A stretch of 64,000 nt of DNA, taken from Parietaria judaica (taxonomy: Eukaryota; Streptophyta; Magnoliopsida; Rosales; Urticaceae). Under the pieces are notes generated by a model. It was not told where the DNA came from and searched no databases. It saw nothing but the letters and a program-made list of their open reading frames with translations. Position numbers and translations under genes: made by a program. This document shows, piece by piece, positions 47,272-59,154 of the stretch (position 1 is its first letter; the number at the start of each line of letters is the position of its first letter). The stretch spans positions 25,105,056 through 25,169,055 of the forward strand of contig OX940868.1 in NCBI GenBank assembly GCA_954871525.1, given 5' to 3'.

Positions 47272-50200
47272 AATGGGGTTGGGTTTTATTGTTCACTTCT
47301 GGTCCAATTATACATACATATATTTGTTTATATCTGTGTGTGTGATGAGTTGTATTGTATTGTATTGTATTATCGACTAGTAATGCTCACCCGCTAATTT
47401 TTAATTATTTGTCATAAATAATAATCCTATATTTTAAGAAATAACAGATATTCTGAGAGGTTAAAAAAACATCTATATACAATGATGTGTCCTCTTAAGG
47501 GAATTGAATAAATGTTTTTTTTTTATTATTAATATAAGCTATGATCTAATCTCCCTAAGAGATTCTTTCGGGTATTAATAATCAAATTTCGTATGTCAGA
47601 CTGTCAGGTAATTTCCATTTAATATTATTCACCTTTCGTAATTCTAGCTGAATAGATATGTCATACACAAATGAGTTGAATAGAAAGGACAAGTGATACA
47701 TGGAACCGTGTATTCTTGTTTTTATCATCCTTGTGCTGTACTGTATATATATATAATTATATATGCTTACATTTAAATAAAAATTAACTACGTATTTGGA
47801 CATGTAAATTTGGTTATTTTTGTTTATGTATAGTCTTTTATTTTGTATTTTTTAATTATCTCTAGTTAGTTCCTAGCTTCCCTCCGCCTCGATTGTTTCG
47901 TGTGCAGGGTTGGGTTACGTTTTCATAGACCCTCCTTAGATGCTCTTGCCCCCCTACAACAGCCAATGTCAGTCTTGAACAATGGCGGAAGTACTATATA
48001 ACCCTTTAAATGTAATTTTTTTTAAGAAAACAATTTATATTCAATTCATCGGAATGTAATTCTTAGTTCTACTACTGGTCTTGAACAAATTGATTATCAG
48101 TGAATGGAAAAGAAAATTCTCCGAACTGCTTTTTTAAAAATTTAGGGATGACTACAACCGCCTTTTAAGATAATTAAAGAGTGAGTGTGGCGTGTATGCG
48201 CATAAGCGGAACTAGGATTTGGACTTCGGGTGACGGATTTAAATTTTTAATGCAAACAGAAGGAGTTTATTTGTAATTTAAAAAAAAAAAGAAAAAAAAA
48301 CTAGTGCTAAAAGTGATCATTTACAAAATATTGGGGTGGCTGGAACCACACCACACACTGCAAGTGTGTGTGGTTTCGCCTATGTGTATGCGCATTCACA
48401 TATTATGTTTTTATTCCAAATGTTGCTACTAAAAATATATGATATACCATCACGAAGCATCAAGGTTCAAACAATCGCCGCACTTGGCGATCGCTCTAAA
48501 TTATCCGTCGACTGGTACTGGCAACGCTTTTGGTGGTGACCCTTATCGACCTGATTTTTTTTACTATTTTTTTTTTTAGTCCAACAATAAATGAGGATAT
48601 AATATATCATACAAATATCAACACAATATCCAAAACCTAGAAGTTAGTTGGTAAGATATAAATTAGGATTCCTATGTATCACAGTTGGTAATCAAGTATT
48701 TATTAATTCTTGTTCAGCTGTAGCTTATTGATGTGAGTCTTGCATTGAATTCTTCTTGAGCTTTGAACTCGTCGTTTTCATGTTAATAAAGGATTCGTCG
48801 AATCAGTGTTGAGTATATTGATTTACAGTTGGCTTAGAGAAAATTAAAAGGATCTTGATAACTGTCTAAATATTCTTAGTTTACACCCTTCGTGCCTTCC
48901 AATTGTGGCTCTTAATTATCAATTATAAATTAATCCAAACCCTTTATTATTTAATTGGATCATCATCTCATTTTCCCAAATTATATATATTATTAGCATT
49001 AACAATCTCAATCTCTTATTTATTATATACACACATATATATATATTAACTTATATCTGTAGCTCATATATATGACTCATGAATAATAATCAGACTACAG
49101 ACTGATAAAAAAAATATTGGAACTGCTGGAAATTTCCTTGGAAATTTCTTTAGCTGAAATTTTGTGAGTTGTGATTTTTTAGGGATAAAAAAAGGATTTA
49201 TGGGACGGTATGGTATGATATGATATGTATGTACGTACGTACGTACGTATACCTTTATATGGATATGTTTAAGAGCCCGATAAGTGATAATTAATTGCCC
49301 GGCCATTTTATCGTTAATGAGTATACAAACGAGTTACTGGGGTAGACCAATGTTGTTTACGAAGAATTTAAGAACTGATAACTAATTGTGCTTGTAAGAT
49401 ACATATTATGGGTATATCGATAACGGATCCGTATAACAGCCAATATTACGTAATATAACAGTAATTAGAAAGAAAAAAAATTATTTTTTCGCTAAAATTA
49501 TTTAATCAATTAAGAATGAAATATTGATAACATTTTCAATTTAAAAATTAAAAATGTGATGTTTTTACTTTAGAATATTGAAATTTTTATTTTTTCGCTA
49601 AAATTTCACAAAATTTTAAATTTTTACAATTTTTATACTAAAACGAAATAAATGACCAACTCCGCTTTTTCACCATAACCATTGCGACCGCAAAGTAAAA
49701 CCTGGCTCCGGCGGGATCTCAAACCATGATATACATGTATGTATTATACATGTATGATGTATTAATACGTGTATGTACTATATGCATCTATGATATCTAA
49801 CATCTATCTCATACAAAGAGGGTTTTTGAATCACGTTGTTGGAAGCACGTATTTATTTGGTGATTTTTTGTATGACATAAAAATGAAAAACAAATCTGAA
49901 ATTCTTGGTTCCAAATACCCAACTTGGAAATGTGGCCATCACATATTTATCTGTTGTTTCAGCAACAAAAATCTTGACATTCTCTTTGGACCAATTATTT
50001 TATTTGTATTCTGTGATTTGAATGTACATTAAGAAAGTAGATAACATAAGGATGGATCCATTATATATATGATATAACTTATTAGGTCAGCATATTGTTG
50101 AGTTTTTTTTTTTTTTTTTTTGACAAACACAAAAACCTTTGTCATTTACAAGTTATGAAGTCAACTTTGCTGATGATTTTGGTACCTTTGACGATAAAAT

Positions 50201-51455
50201 TAGGTGAGAAAACTCTATCAAATGTCATATCATTATACCAATTTTATTCGTAATATCACAAGGATTAGTGTCTCGTTTTCTAGACTGAGCCAGTGGATTA
50301 TTTGATTGTGAGTATTACAAAATGAATTCAATTCATTTAATTTTAGTGTTATAAGTTAATTTATCGTTGAAAGTAACAAAATTGTTTGAAAATTAGTTCA
50401 TTGTCTCCCTCTCCCTTGACATTGATCTCGTTCTATTCGGCAAACCACCATCCGGATCAGGATAAAAAGCATGGGGCGGATGTAAGACAAGGACGGGTGT
50501 GGTTTAAAGTTTAAAACCATCCCATTAAAAAAAATTGTATAATAATACTCTATTTTCGATTTTTTACTGTAAATTTATATAAAATTTTAGTTAAACTCTC
50601 CTTAAATTTCATCAAAAATTTAATATAACCCCCTCGAGTTAATATTTTGACATAAAAAAAATATCTAACCACCCCGGTATGTAGTTTATGGTTCTGTCAC
50701 TTATCACAAGTAAAAATCATTCTGTTATTTTATAGAGCTGCTTTGGTGCTTTTTATGCAAATTTATTTTATTGTTTTCGTACTGATTTTGTTTTCTATTG
50801 GATGACTCAAACATAATAGGAGATGGGGAATCAAGTTTCTCTATAAAGAAAGCGTCTCACAAATCTAAAAATTCATTAAAAAAAAAATTATCTTAAAAAA
50901 TATCATGAACACATGGAAAACTTCAATTGGCATTCATTGATCACTTCTTTTGCTCACTTTAATTCCTCTTATCATCTATACAATATATATAACATGTATG
51001 TAATTAGCGCTATTGCCTTTTTCATAATTAATATGTATGAATTTGACCATATTAAAGTACCAGAAACAACTCTTTGATTATGCTTTTATTGTAGATATGG
51101 CTCCTACTTTGTTTAGAAAAAAATCGCATGAAAAATTAACATAAATTAAATAAATACATATAATAAGGGTATTTTATTAGTGTTCTTAAATTTATATATA
51201 ATATTTTAGTGCTCTTAGTTTTCCAGTAGACCTAGAATCTCCTTTCTAAATAACTTCTTTACATAAGCATATCCATAGTAAATAGCTACACAAATGCACT
51301 TCATATAATCACCTTTCTTAACAATTTTTTAATAACATGTCTGCCTATATATATATATATATCAATTCAATAGTATTATATGTGATCAAATATTTGGTCA
51401 CTGTAAATACAAATATACACAAATAGTATTTATTTGAAGCGGAAGAGCGTCCATT
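47272..51455. other. Intergenic region, no gene seen
   Basis: AT-rich. 48200-48350 (AGCGGAACTAGGATTTGG ... GGCTGGAACC) recalls the hAT-like MITE at 23.6 kb. There is a long T run at 50105-50122. Short frames give no recognisable protein. Confidence 0.55.
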
Positions 51456-52787
51456 CTAACCGTAGTTGAGGCGGAAAATGTCGTTGTGAACGAAGAAGCT
51501 CGCAGCTTCTTCAAAGGGAACTAAATGAAACATCTGTAACAACATATTAACATTCAGTCAACGTTTCTTTCAACAATTAGTATTATAACAATGCTCTTCC
51601 AACAAGTTATATCAAATGTCTAAATAGGCCGCGGAATCTTGTTTGCGACAGCCACGTAAAACTTCCGAATAAGACGCGAGATCGAGAAAGTGGGTCCTCT
51701 CTCTCTCTCTCGCTCCTTTTTTTTTTGTGGGGGTTCAAAAGCGGGTTATATTTTGTTTAAAAGCATCGAAGACAGCCCGAATTGCTCATGTCTGTGGCCA
51801 TCACGACTGCAAACTCACGGCCAGACAGAAATATGGCTAAGGAATATGTTTTCGGGCCGCTAAGACGATCAGTAGTACATTTGATCTAATTAGCTTCATT
51901 CTGTAGCGAACTCCGGTTTTGTTTGAGCTCGCAGCTTAATGCTAAACACTATCAATCCGTTTTAAAATTGACAAAATCGGGATTTCAAAATTAATCAATA
52001 AGTTCATCTCATAAGTAGGGAAGAAACAATAACTAATTAGTACTATATGACTTTTGGCCTTTTTTCTACCCTTAAATCAGAAATTGGGCTTGCTGGCTTT
52101 TGAAAATAATTTTTTTTAGTTATTTTTTCATGTATATTTAAAAATCCATTTTTTTACAATGAATTTTTTTTTAAATATATTTATAATTAGAATTAAAAAG
52201 TTAAGATGGATATATTTTTATCAAAAAACCTTCAAATTAATTAAAATTAAAACAATACCTGATTTAGCACAAAAAAAAAAAAACAAAAACTAATGAGTTA
52301 TTTTAAAAGGCAAAATTAAAACTGGACCGGACCAGATTTTGCAAGCTTGCAGCGTGGAGAATTGGAAACCGGACCCGGTCGAAATCGGGCTACAAGGTCA
52401 AAAACTTCCTTCCTTACATAGAATAACCTTGAGCTAGGATGCAAGAATTGTTGTTCTAAAAATAAGATTAAAAACAAAAAGGACCTGGGTGAATCGTAGG
52501 GGGTGGTCCTCCCCCGGTAAGTGGAGTGTGCCGGTGACAAAGACGATGATGCCCCCAGTGGGTGCGGAGGGCTGCGAGTCAAAGGTGCTGATCACGTGCT
52601 TGCATGCGTCGAAGGGCAGTTCGGTCAGCTTTGCGGATATGTCGTGGGCGCCCAGTATGTTCTGCCCTTCGAAGCTGAGCATGGAGCTGGGCCGGTACAG
52701 CGAGCACAGCGCGGCTCTGTCGTTGTCGAAAAGGTGGTAATAGTGATCCACGAACGCCCTTCCCACCATGTCAACTTGCTCTTCCAT
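51456..52787 (-). CDS. NTF2: Nuclear transport factor 2
   Basis: Exon 1 (52485-52787) codes for 101 residues ending RFTQ at a CAG|GTCC donor. Exon 2 (51456-51533) codes for MFHLVPFEEAASFFVHNDIF and RLNYG before the stop, after a TACAG acceptor. Together they give 126 residues, the normal NTF2 length, in phase 0. Exon 1 has the family's FVDHYYHLFDNDRAALCSLY, MLSFEGQNILGAHDI and PTGGIIVFVTGTL blocks. NTF2 carries Ran-GDP into the nucleus through FxFG nucleoporins. The gene begins at the only ATG that gives the family N-terminus. The 951-bp intron is AT-rich with homopolymer runs, and the second exon holds only the last strands, which are easily missed by gene prediction. No damage was seen. Confidence 0.92.
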
Positions 52788-55361
52788 TTTCCTTCTCTCA
52801 ATCCCAACACCATTCTCTATAAACTTGGTGTCTTTAAGAAGAGAAAGGGTTCGCCAAAAGCATCAACAACTTGTCAAAAAGGAAAAGAAATAGACTTTGC
52901 TTTGTGTCCTAATTTAGAATTTAGCATATTGTGACCATTGTAGCCCTATGCTTCTTTTTCTTTTCTTTTTTCTTCTCACGGAGATAGCGTATCATGGCAG
53001 CAACGGCGCTTTTCGGAAGCATGTAATGGACGCTTGCTTTGCGCCTATCGAAGCCGCTCAGCGAAATTCAGATGAACCGACACTCAGAGGAGGACAGAAA
53101 GCCCGGGACTCGACGAAACAGTTGGGGAAAGGGAATTAGCCTTTTTTGTCTCGGTCCCGAAAAAACAGGATGCCAAAAACATGCTCGGTCCCAGTGCTGT
53201 CTGGGTTAATTCTGTTCGTTCATATAAAGTAAAACTAAAAGAGCTAAAATACTAACTATATATTATTATAAAATTGATCTTATAAACACTAATACATAAA
53301 TACAACTCGATATTATAAATACATCTTTTTGTACAACAATATAGAGATGAAAGTGTAACGATTAGAGACGAGTATAAGATTGCGCATAACACCGTCAAAG
53401 CGGAGTGAGAATCGCTGTTGAAGTTTAATTGAAGAAGAGTGAGAGCCGAGAGAAGACAACGCGGAAGACGAGAGTGAGAAGAAACTGAAACTAAAGTAAA
53501 ATCCTAATAGTATTTTAATATAATAAAAATATTTATTTAAAATCGGAAATTTTCCGGCTCTATCTCAGAGACCGGCTCCCAAACCAAGAACCAGGGCGTC
53601 CCGGTTTTCGATTAAAAAATTAAAAGTTCCAATTTGGACGAGAATCGGATCAGAACAAAACCAAAACCGAGTTCAACATTGTTTAATTTGTCTTTTCAAT
53701 GTGGAATCTTTTGCTTTTTTTCTTAGTTCGGTAAAACTCAAATAATACAGTACTAAATATTATAAGATTCCATCCAAAAAACTAGCTTACAAGAAGTAAT
53801 TAATGATCTTGATGTTAACCAAGGGCATTAAGGTAATTGGGAAAAAGTAATGCTAAAGAGAATCCTCAGTACAGCAGAGTTTGCACGCAAAGTAGGCAAA
53901 ACAGGCTTTGAAACTGCAATTTTTTTGAGAGCTTGGCTAATATCTTCGTTCGTTTTCAATCAAATTAGGAGAAAGAAAAGATAATTATTTTATTATTATC
54001 TCGTAGCCGAAAGTAGAAGAAGACTATGGAATATATGCATTTCTTGGTATGCAATATCAGAGTCTTAACATACATCAAAATATGCAATGCCAAATTTTCA
54101 TATTTTTACTCTCGGAGATTCCGTTTCAAGTTACAGAATTGTTCTTTCTCACCCCGATTGTTCGATACAACGACATAAATGAAATTCAAAGTTCGCCATT
54201 GCCATCAAATATTGGATTTGACAGTGTTGCACGGTGATTCCCTTTGCAGTATTTGACTATTAAAATACCGAATAACTTGTTTCAATATTTTTGTAACGGA
54301 AAACCAAATACCCTATTTTTTAGTGCGAATGCCGCATGTACTGAATATTCTGTATTCAATTTTCTGTAGCAGTAAACAATTCAAGACTCAGCACAACTTA
54401 GCTTCTTCAATAGAGACTACCGTAGAATTCTATTTCACTCGCGAGGCAGAAGAACCGCCTCTGAGGACGCTCGCGGTGACAAGCTGCCATAGCTGCAGCT
54501 TCACGTTGGCGAGGGCTCACGAGTTACCGAGGCGGCCAGCTCTGGATTCATTCAAGCGCTTAGTAGCTACCTTATGCTATACCCAAGCGAACAAGGATCG
54601 CTAAGAATCGAGGTCAAAACCCAACAAGCATTTCTAAAAACGGTTCCTTATGATCTTAAGACCCTTGAACTAAAATCTTACTTGTAGTGAAGGGTTTCAA
54701 TCAAATTTGTTCTCACGCTGATATAGCCGTGCTTAAGTATCGCCAGGGGAAGAGCAAAACGGTAGTTCGAGTGCTTTAATTGAGTTTGTGTCGTTTTATT
54801 TTATTATCGCTAAGGGCCTTTCCGGGCAATGAAGTCATAAGGGGTATTTTTCGTCTTTCCACCATATTTTGTCCCTAGGGTTGGGCATCACTACATAGGC
54901 ACCAAAACCTAGAGAGCGTTTTGGCCGTGCTCTCAAAGGGTCTTCTAAATTTCCTGCTTGATTCTTGTAATTTATGAAGTAGAAGGGGATTCATCTTTCC
55001 GGTGAATTCCCGTAAGCCGAATTGTATTTTTGTCGGAATCGATCTTAGAACCTATTATCACAAGCTTCTTTGGGATTGGATTATCCCTCGAATTAAGAGT
55101 TCATGAGACTATAAAATGATTTCAAGGACTAAACAAACTGCTTCAGAAGCAGCAAATTCGAGTGATTTTCCTATAGAGCATGACAACATCGAATTTGGAA
55201 TCAAAGAGATCAATATTTCAAAGGCAAAGCATAGGCACTCTATAGCATAGTCTGTAAATTACTCTATCAAGAAACACAAAGTTACACTATCCATAAAATT
55301 CCGTACCAAGTTATCTTTCACTAATTCAAAATCATCACCTTGCTCTCCCGGCCGCAGCTCG
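52788..55361. other. Intergenic region upstream of NTF2 and downstream of OST3/6
   Basis: 52940-53150 is GC-richer and may include NTF2 leader or promoter sequence; no protein was recognised there. 53340-53700 is a purine-rich stretch followed by repeated GGTTTTCGATT/CCGGCTC words. A 93-codon frame at 54323-54604 has no recognisable family. An LTR-like fragment follows at 54860-55075. Confidence 0.55.
54860..55075 (+). repeat. LTR-like fragment related to 29284-29545
   Basis: Shares the ordered blocks described for 29284-29545. The sequence before it (GGGGTATTTTTCGTCTTTCC, then TAGGGTTGGGCATCAC) has the look of an LTR U3/R junction. Ends and target duplication were not found. Confidence 0.5.
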
Positions 55362-56387
55362 CTACCAGCTCGATGGCCAGAACGCGTGAATTCCGTAGCC
55401 CGTCTTCCAGTTATCCAGCTGCACCACCTTCTTCACCGCCCAAAACGACACAAACATGGCCACGATCATCACCACCCTCTGCGCGGTGACGCTCCTAACG
55501 TGGACGAGCACTCTCGTCACCAACGCCAACAGCAGCCCGACCACCGTGTACAGAAACCCGACTGAGAAGCCCTCGGCGCCGAGCTGCATTCCCGATCCCT
55601 GGTAGAAGAATACCAGCTTGTTCGGATCGGCCCGGTCCGCGATAAACATCGGCATTTTCCTGATTATGTTGTGCATCGCGCCGGAGACGCTGAAGAAGTA
55701 GATGAACACGGCGCCGGCGAGCCACACCTTCGGCTCGTGGAGGATCGTCTTCCCTGCGATCACCTTCTTGGCGACGAACGGCATCCAGATCAGCAATGCG
55801 ATCGCCACTACTGCCATCTGCTTGCCAGAGACGGGCGGAGGGCGCGTGATCGGGCCGACGGAGAGCTTCGTCTTCGATTCGATGAATTCAGCCATCGAAT
55901 CGGCGAGGCGCGCGAAATCCCCCTGGTCCATCTGATCCGATTCCTTGAGGCCGTGAGTCGGACCAACCAGACGGATGTGAGGCAAGGCATTGACGCCGAA
56001 GTTGGCGAAAGTGGACTGCGACTCCTTGAACTCGATATCGCAGAAGAAGAGCTTGGCGTGCGACGGCGACGACGGGTCCTGCGAGTTGGCGACGAAGGAC
56101 GATGCGACGATGGCGAATTCGGAGCGGAGATCCTTGAGGTGGAGCTCGCTCTTGTCGTGGAGCTGATTGGCGTCGAAGAAGACGACGACGGAGTACGGCC
56201 TCGGGGTTTTGACGGAGATCAGGAAGCGAGCGATGGACTTGTCGTCGAGATGGATCACGCCGGACGGCGATCTGGACTGGAGATCGAGGAGCTCGGCGAC
56301 GCGGTCGTCGTCGGAGCTCGAGGACGCTACGGCGAGGGAGACGAAGAGCAATGCGAGGGCTAGGGTTAGGGCTCGGAGAGACGCCAT
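55362..56387 (-). CDS. OST3: Oligosaccharyltransferase subunit OST3/OST6
   Basis: One uninterrupted frame of 341 residues. It starts with a signal peptide (MASLRALTLALALLFVSLAV) and continues with a thioredoxin-like lumenal domain to about residue 185 (PYSVVVFFDANQLHDKSELH, LFFCDIEFKESQSTFANFGV, NALPHIRLVGP). Four membrane segments follow, near VVAIALLIWMPFV, VWLAGAVFIYFFSVSG, SVGFLYTVVGLLLALV and VVMIVAMFVSFWAV. The family is an ER subunit of the complex that transfers glycan to Asn of nascent proteins. The CxxC redox pair of yeast and animal OST3/6 is absent where the FFDANQLHDKS segment stands, as I recall for plant members. An in-frame ATG 96 bases upstream would add 32 residues, but the chosen start gives the signal peptide at the N-terminus. 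No intron is present. Confidence 0.94.
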   Translation of the reverse strand: MASLRALTLALALLFVSLAVASSSSDDDRVAELLDLQSRSPSGVIHLDDKSIARFLISVKTPRPYSVVVFFDANQLHDKSELHLKDLRSEFAIVASSFVANSQDPSSPSHAKLFFCDIEFKESQSTFANFGVNALPHIRLVGPTHGLKESDQMDQGDFARLADSMAEFIESKTKLSVGPITRPPPVSGKQMAVVAIALLIWMPFVAKKVIAGKTILHEPKVWLAGAVFIYFFSVSGAMHNIIRKMPMFIADRADPNKLVFFYQGSGMQLGAEGFSVGFLYTVVGLLLALVTRVLVHVRSVTAQRVVMIVAMFVSFWAVKKVVQLDNWKTGYGIHAFWPSSW

Positions 56388-57375
56388 TTTTGGTGGAACT
56401 GAGAAGAAATGGCAAATTGTGTTTTTTGCAGAGAAAAAAGAGAGTTGACTCTTGACTTCTGACGGAGAAGAGATCCGATTCATCGGACGGCGGAGATTTC
56501 GCTGCAGATTTTGAGAGTTTGCTCATCTGCTCGTTAAAACGACTGGTCGTTTTTCGTTTGAAAGCTAAAACGACGGAAGAGTTTGTTATCTGGATTTCCC
56601 GACGATCCTTCGGCACGCCCGTTTCTTGAGAGTTGCGACAACCGGAATGGCTTCCGCATGCGGCATGCCTGTGAACAATTATTACCGATCAATACGGTGT
56701 CTTATTATTAGTGTAACTTTTTTTAGTTATTTATTTATGTATTAGGGTGATAAATAAGTCATTTCGTACTTATATAAAATAATTTATCAAAATATTTAAA
56801 AATATTTTTTAATTTTTCCGTCGATATTTTCGTCAGCATGCAGCATACCCGTGAAATTTATACGACATTTGCGGCATGCGGCATCATGCCTTTTCTTCGA
56901 TTTTTCTAATGCTGACATGTCTGTAAAATAAAAAGAGCGAAATGATGTGGGCATCGACATTTAGAACCTTTATCCAACGTTGTCCTCTCATTTTAATTTG
57001 TTGGATATACACTCGACTTTTATCTATTTTGTATATTGCCATACATATTGTATTGTAATGGTAGGAAGTAGACATGTTACCATCATCGCAACAAGAAGAA
57101 CTAAATATTTTTTAGTACAAAAGTCATTACCTATATCGGTTATTACCTAAAATAACCAAAGAATTATTTGTTTGATATAAATATATATTGTGTTGAAAAG
57201 GTTAAACAAGAAGGGGAAAGTTACGGCAAAAATACTTGAGTTATATTTTTTGTACGTTAATCATTGAGTTCAAAAAGCTTTTACCGATGACCATGTTATG
57301 GTTTCGATTTCAGTTCTAACTTCAGTTTTGGACTTAATTATACTCTTTATTTTTATATAAAGAAAAAATATAATC

Positions 57376-57629
57376 TGATGTAGAGCGGACTATGGATTAA
57401 CACAAGAACGCATCTCAACGAGTATGAAACTCGGGAATTCAAAGTAAAAGCTTCAATTTTCTATTCATTCAAAGGCGAGAAATAGAATAATATCCACCAC
57501 TCTTATATAGAGTTAGGGTTTAAACCGAAAAGCAAGAAAAGAGGAAACAAATTCCTTAAATCACTCTAACTAAACTGGAAATAATATAATAATAATTAAA
57601 TAGAGGATATCTTGAAGATATCCGCATCA
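57376..57629 (-). repeat. 3' LTR of the miniature element
   Basis: 254 bp, the same length as its partner. It carries CTATATAAGAG (TATA-like) on the minus strand and abuts the polypurine tract. Confidence 0.92.
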
Positions 57630-57637
57630 TTCTCCCG
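57630..57637 (-). other. Polypurine tract of the miniature element
   Basis: The minus strand reads CGGGAGAA immediately before TGATG of the 3' LTR. The preceding GAATTTTCTCAACATCGG is shared with the fragment at 9.67 kb. Confidence 0.8.
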
Positions 57638-57685
57638 ATGTTGAGAAAATTCGTCCTTGAATTTATCGGGGCAGGCAGGCAGAAC

Positions 57686-58820
57686 TCAAGTGGGCGTCGG
57701 GGCGAGAGGTCGCGATTTTATGATGGGAGGTATGTCGGGAGGTTTCTTCGCACGCCCGATTATTGGCTTTAAGTGGATCTTATCAAGCAATGAGTTGGCG
57801 TGCTCCGTCTTAGCGAAAACCAAAACGTCGCACCAGAAAACTCCTAGTCGGCGGCATTGGCGAGGAGGCTGGTGCGAGGTGGTTACCGCGATGATGAAAG
57901 ACGTGTTTACGTCGCTGGCTAACTTTAGGAATGTTCGTCGAAGAAAGGTCCTCGGGGTATGTTCGTCGAGGTAGGTTCGGCGAGGTCGGTTCCACGAGGA
58001 AGTGTTCACGAGGAAGTATCCACGATGAAGTGTCTGCGAGGAGGTTTTCTCGAGGCAAGGTTGGCGGGGGACGTTCCTCGAGAATGGTGTGGCGAAGGAC
58101 AACAATATGTTCGACGTCACCGGCTAGCGCGAGAGCGTCGTCGGCACTGGTGGGTTCCTCGCCATCGGTGCACGAGTGACGGCGCCAGAGTCGTCTTCAT
58201 AAAAAGACATCCATGCTCGCGATCGTCATGACCGTCACTACAGCAGGCACACTTGGTGCAGCGTCATCAGTGGCCTTGCTCGAGACGAAAGTATGCTCGT
58301 CGGAGAAAAACTCGTCGTCCGTGGCCTAGGTTTGTCGAGGAAAGTTCCTCGAGGCGGGTTCATCGAAGAAGGTTCGTCAAGGGGATATCTGCGAGGAAGG
58401 TTCCTCGAGTAGTTTTCGTCGCTCTCTAAAAGTACCTCGTCGGCGCCAGTTTTTCCGCCCTTTGTAATTTCCTCTTCGGCGAAAGTGTCTATGCGAACAA
58501 CTTTCCCACACACGGTCTCGGCGTACTCCGCCTCGTCGTCAAGGGAATCGTTGTACTCATCGTACACTCGTTCGGCATACTCCGTCTCGCCGTAGACCGA
58601 CTTGTCGTACACGGCCTCACCGTGCTCCGCCTCATCATACGTCGGTTCGTCGTACTCCGGGATAGCCACCTCGAACGCCGCTAACCTTCGCGCATCTTCC
58701 AGGACCGCCGCACGTCCAAAATTCTGCCCGACCAGGTTGATTCTGCAGCAATACAGCCATCTGTCGGGTCAGCAAGTCCACCTGAGCGCGCAATCCGTCG
58801 ACCTCTTCTCGTCTCACCAT
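57686..58820 (-). pseudogene. Gag-like repeat protein remnant of the miniature element
   Basis: Minus-strand frames follow one another with frameshifts. 58635-58820 has a coiled-coil-like LRAQVDLLTRQMAVLLQNQ, resembling the start of plant gag proteins. 58238-58669 has an acidic Tyr repeat (YDEPTYDEAEHGEAVYDKSV, then YGETEYAERVYDEYND). It then passes into Arg/Pro repeats such as NLPRRYPLDEPSS. 57686-58120 continues the Arg/Pro repeats (NVPRQPCLEKTSS, NRPRRTYLDEHTPRT). No zinc knuckle, protease or RT was seen. I do not recognise a described protein family. It may be a gag rebuilt by repeat expansion or a captured host repeat. Confidence 0.55.
57905..58425. repeat. Degenerate tandem array in the miniature element
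   Basis: On the plus strand GTTCCTCGAGGAAG-like words recur every 14-18 bases, with a larger period of about 45 bp matching the 15-residue Arg/Pro repeat of the minus-strand frames (N-x-P-R-x-x-F/Y-L-D). Confidence 0.75.
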
Positions 58821-58880
58821 ATGCTCTACGAAAGCTTCGTGAACAGCTCGCTTCTCCGGTGCCTCTGCACAGAAACGAGT

Positions 58881-58893
58881 GGCTCTGATACCA
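58881..58893 (-). other. Primer binding site of the miniature element
   Basis: The minus strand reads TGGTATCAGAGCC two bases inside the 5' LTR. This is the same initiator-tRNA-Met site as in the copia element and fixes the element's orientation. Confidence 0.92.
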
Positions 58894-58895
58894 AC

Positions 58896-59149
58896 TGATG
58901 TAGAGCGGACTATGGATTAACACAAGAACGCATCTCAATGAGTATGAAACTCGGGAATTCAAAGCAAAAGCTTCAATTTTCTATTCATTCAAAGCTGAGA
59001 AATAAAATAACATCTACCACTCTTATATAGAGTTAGGGTTTAAACCGAAAAGCAAGAAAAGAGGAAACAAATTCCTTAAATCACTCTAACTAAACTAGAA
59101 ATAATATAATAATAATTAAATAGAGGATATCTCGAAGTATCCGCCGTCA
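58896..59149 (-). repeat. 5' LTR of the miniature element
   Basis: 254 bp, about 95% identical to its partner by eye. Most differences lie in the last 25 bp on the right and around 58965-59010. Confidence 0.92.
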
Positions 59150-59154
59150 TAATC

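Larger units (their letters stand above)
57376..59149 (-). mobile_element. Miniature non-autonomous LTR retrotransposon (TRIM-like), complete
   Basis: Two 254-bp LTRs flank 1266 bp. TAATC stands on both outer sides (57371-57375 and 59150-59154), a perfect 5-bp target duplication. Read on the minus strand, an initiator-tRNA-Met PBS follows the 5' LTR (58896-59149) and a purine tract precedes the 3' LTR (57376-57629). The LTR ends are TGATG and CATCA (one end mutated to CGTCA on the plus strand). The LTRs differ at about 13-14 sites, so it is older than the copia element. No pol is present; the interior holds only a repeat-rich, gag-like coding remnant. Confidence 0.93.

Noticed and set aside
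54323..54604. 93-codon plus-strand frame as a gene
   Set aside because: No domain, no family resemblance, no neighbouring exon; left within the intergenic description.
55671..56363. 230-codon plus-strand frame opposite OST3/6
   Set aside because: It is the antisense shadow of a GC-rich intronless coding region; the minus frame has full family identity.
57905..58425. CRISPR-like array
   Set aside because: Units are short, degenerate and without unique spacers, they lie in a retroelement's coding remnant, and the DNA is plant.
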